Positions 35,301-44,300 of a stretch of DNA of 64,000 bases are shown here, in pieces. The stretch is from Andrena cerasifolii (Eukaryota; Arthropoda; Insecta; Hymenoptera; Andrenidae): contig NC_135119.1 of NCBI RefSeq assembly GCF_050908995.1, positions 1,488,001-1,552,000 of the forward strand. Reading direction: 5' to 3'. A model generated the notes under the pieces. It worked only from the letters and a program-made list of their open reading frames with translations. It had not been told where the DNA came from and ran no database searches. Within the stretch, counting starts at the first letter, position 1; the number at the start of each line of letters is the position of its first letter. The position numbers were made by a program, and so were the translations under genes.

Positions 35301-38300
35301 GGTCGACAGGGGATGCTACTGCCCTAGCTAAGGGTCGTCCAGCCCCCCCCCGGTGCGGCGGCGGGAGTTCTCGGAGGCCGCGTCGGTCGGTGAATATGCT
35401 TGCAAACATTTCACCGGCTGAACCTACAGCTGGGAACCTACAGCTGGGTCATTAATGTCAATAGTCTGAGAGTACTATTCAACTCCATATCAATTTTGTA
35501 ATGAATCTATACAGGCATAGAATAGATACACATATACAGTAAACAATAGACAGGTATTTCAAACTTTACTCCCATTTTTTTTTCATATGTGTTGTCCGAT
35601 GAGATGGTGGGTTGACTCTAGCCGGAAGGGGTGGATAGGAGGATGGATGATGAAAATGTAGGAGGCCTCGGAAAACCGCTGCTGCAGGGGGATCACCCGG
35701 GCCCGGTCATGCTAACCGGTGACCGTGTCAGCGGACTAGGTGATGCTCACGACGATGGTACTTGATCAGGCACCCACTCTCCCCATTAGGAGAGATTTTG
35801 AGTGGTGCAAGTAAAATCCCTCTTGTAGAAGAGAGGACGAAGATAGACGAGACAATTGCCAACGTGGCAAAGGGGCTCAAGGAATTCGGGACCACCCTAG
35901 AACCAGGAAGCTCGAAAATGAGGGACAGGGAAGAGGGAAAAGGAGACGGAGGCGATTTGCCGAAAACTCCAGAAATCACAATGGGAGGTGTGTTGGTAGA
36001 CTTGTATTCGCCTGGATCGATAAAACGCCAAACAGTGCGGCTGGTAAACACCAGGTTAGTGGATAATAGCATTCTGGATAGGAAGGGTGCCCGGAAACGA
36101 CGCAAATGATCACGCGCCTTATGAAACCGAAGAAAAAGCCCACAATAATAGGGGCATAACAGCGCCTTAGACCGGAGAATAGAACAGTTGGAATGAGACC
36201 AGAGGCGGTACTCCTCCGAGTCCAACCAGAACGAACCTATGCCGAGGTCTTTAAAGCGGTTACTGCCAAGGTTGAAGGAAAGATAGAAGGGATTAAAATT
36301 GTAAAGCGTACGAGGGCGGGCCATCTGGTGATAAGTTATTAAAGAACGGGGATGCGACTCAATTCAGCCGTCAGATACAGTCGGCTGTGGGCGAGGGAGA
36401 AATGGTGCGAAATCTGTGCCCGACTGTGACTGTTGAGATAAGGGACTTGGATCCGGTCATAGAAAGACAGGAAATAATCACGACCCTCGCAGAGCATTAA
36501 CAGATGCCGCCGGAGGAGGCCAGTTTTAAAACAATACGAGGAAGCTTTGCAGGCACGAGAACTGCGAAAGTGGTGTTGCCACTTATGAAGATTAAGAAAT
36601 TTAAAGAAACTGACAGGATCCGTGTGGGATATGTAATGTCGAAGATTCGTTCGGTGTCGGACCTTATACGGTGTTTTCGGTGTCATGAGATAGGGCATAT
36701 GTCATATGTATGCAACGAAGTAATGGAAGCCAGAGCGATCTGTAGAAATGTGGGGGCGCAGAACACGGGCTCAGGGAATACAAGAATGATCCCAGATGTA
36801 TAGTCTGCATACGACGGAAGAGGCCGACGGCACAGTACGGACACATAGCCTCGTCAACGATGTGCCCGGTATACAAAGAAACGTTAGCGGATCACTATAG
36901 AGGCCGAGCTCAGAATTCGCGATATTAAAAGTGTTACAGATAAATTTTAATCATTGTCATTTGGCACATGGCCTACTACGGCAAAAAGTGGTAGAATACA
37001 AGCCGGATGTTGTGGTATTGCGGAACCACTGTATGACCCTGGGGAATGGCATATGAGCCGGAGGAAAAATGCGGCCGTATGGTTAACGGGCGCAAACGAC
37101 CGTCTGAAGTGACCAGAGGACATAATAGTCGAGGACTGCTATGTTGCGAACCGGATACAGGGTCTTGTTTTTGTCAGCAACAATCTATCACCTAATACGA
37201 CATATGAGGAGTTTTGTGATCAAATGGAAATGCTGGATGAACTGCTTATACTGCCTGGAGAGGACGTGCTTTTAAGTGGCAATATAAACGCAAAATCTTG
37301 TTGGGGGGGAGGGGGGCAAAAACCTTGGATTGGCGGGGAATATTTGCCATGAGATAGTTGTGGGAAAACACCTAATGCCCACGATCTCGGAGGGTGGGGA
37401 TACTTTTAGGAGGCATAACGCCTCCACAAAGATCGATTTTCTATCCTGTTCGTTGGGAGTGTCACGTCGAGTAATAAAGAACGAGGTCAGTGAGGACTAC
37501 ACTGGTTCCGATCATATGTATTTGGAGCATGAAGTGCGGATAAAAAGAATCCCGATGGAATATCCGCCGAAGGCGAGTCGCTGGAAAGTTAAGACACTGG
37601 ATGTACAGAGTCTGGTACATACCTTTGAAAGACTTACAGAAGGCGTGGAGGCAAACGCGCTTCAGGATGAGGAGGCGACAATAGTCCTGTGGGCGATTTT
37701 CCAGGTCTGTGGGGCCGCAATGGAAAGGAGATCGGGGCGTATGAAGAAGAGGGCATCGAAGTGGTGGACGCCTGAAATAGCAGAGTTGAGGCGTGGAACG
37801 CTATTTAATCGTCAACAAATGACGAGACCGGGCAGGGGAGGTCTTGAAAGAAGAAGGATGAGTGTGATAGAATATAAGATGGCGAGAATGTCGCAGTCAT
37901 CGTGAGCAAAAACGCTCGTATGTAGAGTATTGCAGCATGTTAGAACAGGATATATGGGGGCGCTCGTATAAAACGGTAATGGCGCAGGTACGAAGAGTAG
38001 CTAGGCCCTCAGTACTGGCCCCGATCACAGCGATGCGTATACTGGATGGACTCTTCCAGATATGTAATGATATGGAGAGGCGTGAGGATGTAGCCACCGC
38101 GAAAAGAATCCAGGAACACTCATGGGTGGAAGATTTAATCTTCTCTAGGGTGTGCGAAGAGGAGGTCACGGAGGCGACCAGGAGGATGGCAACGGGAAAA
38201 GCCCCGGGATTCCACCGGAAGCAGTTAAGGCGATAGTGATAAAACAGCCGAGAGTAATGGCTGCTGTGTACAACGGATTTTTGAGCAGAGGACAGCTGCC

Positions 38301-41300
38301 AGCGAGATGGAAGGTTACTAGAGTGATACTGGTCCCAAAGGACGGGAAGGATCTCCCTCTTCCTAACTCATATAGGCCGCTATGCATTATCGATGCCTCA
38401 CTCAAGTTGTTTGAGTATATAGTGCGGGAGTGGCCCCTAATCAACATGGCTTCCGCTGGGGATACTCTACATTGGAACCCTTGAACATGGTGATGGAGTT
38501 TGCTGAGACAGGTGTATGCACTGATAGTAACACTTGATGCGCAAAATGCTTTTAAGACAGTGAGGTGGAAAAACATTTTCACAGATCTTCTGACTCGTGA
38601 GATCCCTCTGTATTTACGGAGGACCTTGGTGTATTATTTTATAGGTCGTAAAATAGTTTACGATGCACAGACTGAGAAAATGACGCGCCAGATGTTTAAG
38701 GGTGTCCCGCAAGGATCTGTAATCGGGCCTCTCTTATGGAACATGGCGTATGACGGCTTACTAAGAAAACCCACTGAACCTGATTGTACGATTATTGGGT
38801 ACGCAGATGATGTAGCACTGCTGATTACAGATAGAATTCTGGATGGAGTAAAGCGTAAATTCGAAAGGAAAATAGTCGGTATCCGTGACGCCAGAGGCAT
38901 GACATAGTTCTCAGGTATGCATTTCCTATTTAAGAACATAATTCCTGTTTTGCCCGTCGCCAACTTCAAAGCCGATCATACAAGCCAAGAATTGGACCCT
39001 GACTCCGACAGAAGAGAGATGGAACGAGAGCAAGCGAGGACGGTATGAGGCAGGGGACGCGTTGGTGTTTTGTCTCGCTCCGTCTTTTGGACGTCTGGCA
39101 CTCCGTCCTATGCGTGCGCGACGGGCGTGCGCGATGGTCGCAAGCTCTTACCGTGAGCACGAAACTGCTTCGCAAAATCTTGTCGCAAGTCCGGCTCAAG
39201 TCTTTTTTGCGCCCTAGGCGAACTTGTCAAATTGCGCCCTTTATTATAATACATTTATTTGAGATTATTTATGAGTTTACTCTGAAAAATTAGGCAACTG
39301 CCTAGGGCGTAAGGTTGACAAGGGACGCAAAATGGTATTTTCATTGCTGGTATTGTTGAATATGAACTTTAAAATAATATATTACAAATTGTACTGCAAT
39401 TGTTTTAAGGTACGAATACAAATTCAGAGTAAGATCATCGTAATCTCAAATAAATGTATTATAATAAAGAGCTCAATTGGACAAGTTTGCCTAGGGCGCA
39501 AAAAAGACTCGTGCCGTGCCTGGCTATCTGACCGTGGCGCGCATGCGTCGATTTCATCCGAGCGCTCGTGCCCGTCGCGCACGCAAAGCGTTCCATCTCG
39601 CTCCCCCCTTCGGCCAGAAAGAAGCGAGCCGCTAACGAGGAAGTACTGTACATGCTTTCTACTATGCATACTGCAGAATTCTGGTCATGTCCCTATTTCT
39701 GCTCATTTCGTATTTTTCTTATTATTATAAGCGTCACGTTTGTACTATAGTTGCAACACAATAATTTTAAATTATTTAAACATTTACGCGAGTGTTGCAC
39801 GAGCTTAGGGCTAATCAAAGTGCAGCATAAGCAACGAAAAACTTTTAAAATGAGAGACTGATGATTTTTCGACCGTGTTTTAGCTGGTTGTGGTAAGAAA
39901 CAGGGTCGCTATTGGTATTCGATAATTGGGCAGAAAATAATTTTTGCAGTAAAAGTTCTTATTTAATAACAAAAGCAGATACCGTATTGTGCTCTGGATG
40001 TAGATTTTATACTATTTTTTATTATTTTAAGTAGAAAACAGGTGATTAGGTTTAGGGTCAAGTTAATCACCGTCGTATCCGAATTTCTGCTCACCAAAAT
40101 TTTAGCAACCTAACCTCACAATTCAATATATGCTGTAACCTCTATTTCTATTTGAAGGCATTTTATTTTTTGTTTATCATTATTTTATGCTTTACTGTTG
40201 TGTTATAAAACATCTCCATAAAAGATGTAACTTATTTCAACCTGAAAAGGCAACATATTATGTGAGCAGAAATTGGTACAAATGGTGAGTAGAAATACGT
40301 ACATCGCTATTTTTCGTGAGCAGAAATACGGACATTTAAAGCATTACATTTAATTATAAATTACTAGTAGTTAAACATCTTGAAATATCTTTCTTAAATA
40401 GTTTTCGACTGGTTGAATTATTATTAAAGAATTAATCAATTACTCTGCAAATTTTGATCACAAACAAATTTTTACACCTTCTTTCTGACGAGTAACCTCT
40501 TAAATGAGCAGAAGCTGGGACATTCACCTTAGTCAGACATAGGGGGAAAAAGGTTCTCCAAAAGCCTGTATGTGTAATAGACTATAACCATTCATAGAGT
40601 ACAGTAGATAAAGCCGATATGGTCATAAGCACTGTAAGCTCTCGAGTTCTCTCACTCTCGACTGAAGGATTCCAAGAAATGGTGGGGATAGTCACCGGGC
40701 GTTCTACACATTGTAAAAACGGGAATATAACGAGGATTTACTGTATAGGGTTAAAATCAAAATATTACATTTTTTTACTTTGCTCATGCCCTGATTCCTA
40801 TTAATATAAAAAGAATATCTGACAAATTTTAGGAAGATTGAATAATATTTAGAGGCTGCACACTTTGCACAGTAAATAATATGTAGTAGGCTAAAGAAAC
40901 ACGATTTCCAATGATAATTATTTTTTATTTGAAGTCCTTAAAAAAGAAACTAAACTTCAAAGAAGACTTAGACTTACAAGGAGAGACTCCCAGGTGTGCG
41001 CCTCCGATTGCTTTTTTGGGATATGTTTTACAGGACCAAAAAATAAGAAATACCTGTTTTTATAGCGGCCTGTTTTCATATTTAGGGGGTGAAATCAACC
41101 CCCAAAGTTATAAGATTTTTAAGTGTTCATCTCCGATTGCTTTGGTGCTTGGATATGTTTTAGAGGACCGAAAAATGAGATATACGTTGTGACGTCCACT
41201 ATTTTTCGCGCGGTCATAATTAGTCTTCCCCACAAATTACTCCACAACTCCGTCACTATCCCTAAAACTCAACTCTTACTCCTTTCCCCCAACCACTGGG

Positions 41301-44300
41301 CTATCCAGAAGATGTACCTTAGCGGTCCCCATCTCGCGATGGTCAAGTGCGAAACCCCCTTCCCCTCTTCGCTCCACGAGGCATGATCTGCTCCCTCGCA
41401 TCTAAATCTAACCAAACCCCTCGTCCCAAAAACCCTTCTAAATCAAGAGCACGACTCACTCCCTAAAATCCCTCTTAAATCGAGACCATGTCTCACCCCC
41501 TCTCTACGACCTACCAAATCAAAGCCACTCTCACTCCTTCCCAACAAAACCACCAAAATCCATCCAACGGGTTCAGTACCTCCCCTTTTTCGAAGCCCCA
41601 AATAAGAACCCCTGATATTCTATTGCGACGCATATTTCGCGCATGAGTCATCAAGACGTGTCAGTTATATAACGCATATTTTGCACATGTGTCATGGTGC
41701 ATACCGCGCATACCCCTCATACCTAAACACCGTATATATACAAGGGCCCCAGAGGCCGTAGTCTGCCTTCTTCTACGGAAGCTCTTCTATGGAAATCACT
41801 TCCGAGTACGCAACTATTGAAAACCTATTCAGTGATTATAAAATCAGTGCTACCTTGTGCGAAAGGACTATCAATCGACGGCATTTACTGTAAGCGATTA
41901 TAATTACTTATCGTACCAGTGCATATCATCTGCATTTATATTATTTCTTATTGCTTATGCTTTTCATATTTCACATTAATGCTTATCGCATTTTATATTA
42001 TTATCTATTGCTAAATGCTTATTGTTTCATATTATTAACATTGCTAATGCTTATTGCTTTATATTATTATCATTGCTTTATTTATCGCATTTCATATCAT
42101 TTTCTATCGCTAGTACTCACGTATCTCATGTTCATATATATTGCTATTGCTTATCGTTTATATACATGTTTATGTGTTAATGCTTAATGTCCCGCGCATT
42201 ATGTAGAAACGCGGTAGTGTATCGACGCCAAGTACATGTTTCGACACCCTGTATATGTCGACTGTCGCTACCGCTATCATTTACTCGTCGCCCGGGTAAT
42301 CTAACCTAACCTGAAACTTATTTCATTAATATCTCATCAAGCCTGCAATATTTTTTAAATTTAAAGGCATTTTTCACATGTAAACCGCAGATAAGCTTTC
42401 GAATAACACCAAATTCAATAAAATCGGTACACACATGACAGAGATATCGTAATATCGTCTCATGGATCAGTCGGAAACGGTACGATTTTTCTTCTAATTC
42501 CGATTCTTCGTCTTCTCTAACCAAATTTTGTCGACATAATACGTATACGCGTTACACGCACCCCTTCAGCCAAAACGAACTAATACCCTGATAGCCAGAT
42601 CTGGGCAGCAGAATCTGACGTCAGAACTGCAGCAGTCTGTGTCCGCATTTGGCTGCGTTCTGATGTGCAGAGCCCGAGGTGCAGTGCCTGATGTCAGATG
42701 GACAGCAGATCGACAGCAGATTTCGCCGTCTGCTAGGCACAGCAACAGCGCCATCTGTAGGCAATTGCTTGGTAATTCTGGATCTCAGATGGCGCTGTTG
42801 CTGTGCCTAGCAGACGACGAAATCTGCTGTCGATCTGCTGTCCATCTGACATCAGGCACTGCACCTCGGGCTCTGCACATCAGAACGCAGCCAAATGCGG
42901 ACACAGACTGCTGCAGTTCTGACGTCAGATTCTGCTGCCCAGATCTGGCTATCAGGGTACATGTTTCGTTCGTCAATCGCTATCTTCACTATGCAATCTA
43001 CTCCAAATTTCGACAGCTTACAGTCAGGTCATAACCTGACGAGTGTCAAATAAGGTAGGTTGTCAAAATTTGAGATGCCACGTGTTTTTACAAATATGTA
43101 TCGTTGTACCATTGAATTGCAACCAAAATGCAGTCTCAAACACAAGGTAAATTGGCCAAATTTAAATTGCGTCCTGTTTGTATATCATAAATATAACCCA
43201 TAACCACAAATTCAAACGACTTGAAATCAGCCTGTAACCACAAACCAGTATTACTTTTTAATTAAATATTATTATATTCTTTAACATAAGCGTTTTTAAC
43301 ATACCCTTTGCGGCTTCGCTAGAGTTTTCTGAAATTATATTTTAAGTCATGTTATTGCAATTTATGTTTAAAGAAATATTGACTTTGGATGATGAGAAAT
43401 ATTTTGTTTATAATTTTTAGCTTGAATATTAAGTATTGCATAAACAAACTGTATATAGAAACCCCATAAAAAAATTAAAAAAGTAAAAAAAAATTACGCC
43501 AAGTACACGAAATCAAATAAATCACAAAAATAGAAAATAATAATTACAAAATAAAAAAAAAGATGTGAAATCAAAATGAGCTGCAAGTACATAAAGGTGC
43601 ATACAGTCAAATACTTGGCGTGGCGAGGCAAGGTATTCTCAGATCATCAATACCCAAACCTTCCCTCTCGCGGGCTTTCAGATAATTTGTCAATTTAAAA
43701 CTCTGACAATATGAGTACATTTTCATTATTTTGATTTCACATCTTTTTTTATTCTGTACTTATTATTATCTTCTATTTTTTGTGATTTATTTGATTTCAT
43801 GTACTTGGCGTATTTTTTTTACTTTTTTGAAGTTTTTTTATATTAACTCTACCGCTTTCGCATTAATGGTGCATGGCATATTTTTGTACGATTAACTAAA
43901 TAAACGCTCTTGTCTTAAATAACGTTTCGAATTATTGTATTGATCGGTTACGGAGATTCTAAATCACAATAAGCCATTGCAACAGCTGATCTCGCTTCGC
44001 GAACACCAGAAGTTCGTATAGTGTTTATAAGGCTTATTTTCGCATAGGTCTTGTACGACCATATGGCTAGACATATTTTGAAGAAATATTAAATCCAATT
44101 ATCGAACCTTTAAATATAAACCACCAGTACCCTAACGGGTGTCACCCTGGTGCGCGATTAATTGCTTAACCTTCCCTGCTTGCCTCGTGCTACGAAGCTC
44201 ACCTTTGTGTCTAAATTTCTATCTCCCTTTATGCTACGAAGCTTGCCTTTGTGCCTAAAGTTCCCATACAACCCCACATTGTCATTGTCTTAAACACCGC

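Noticed and set aside
42566..43034. Frames in the CCCTGATAGCC MITE copies (LTSGTAPQALHIRTQ type)
   Set aside because: Recurs in every copy on both strands because the element is a palindrome; no evidence of protein.
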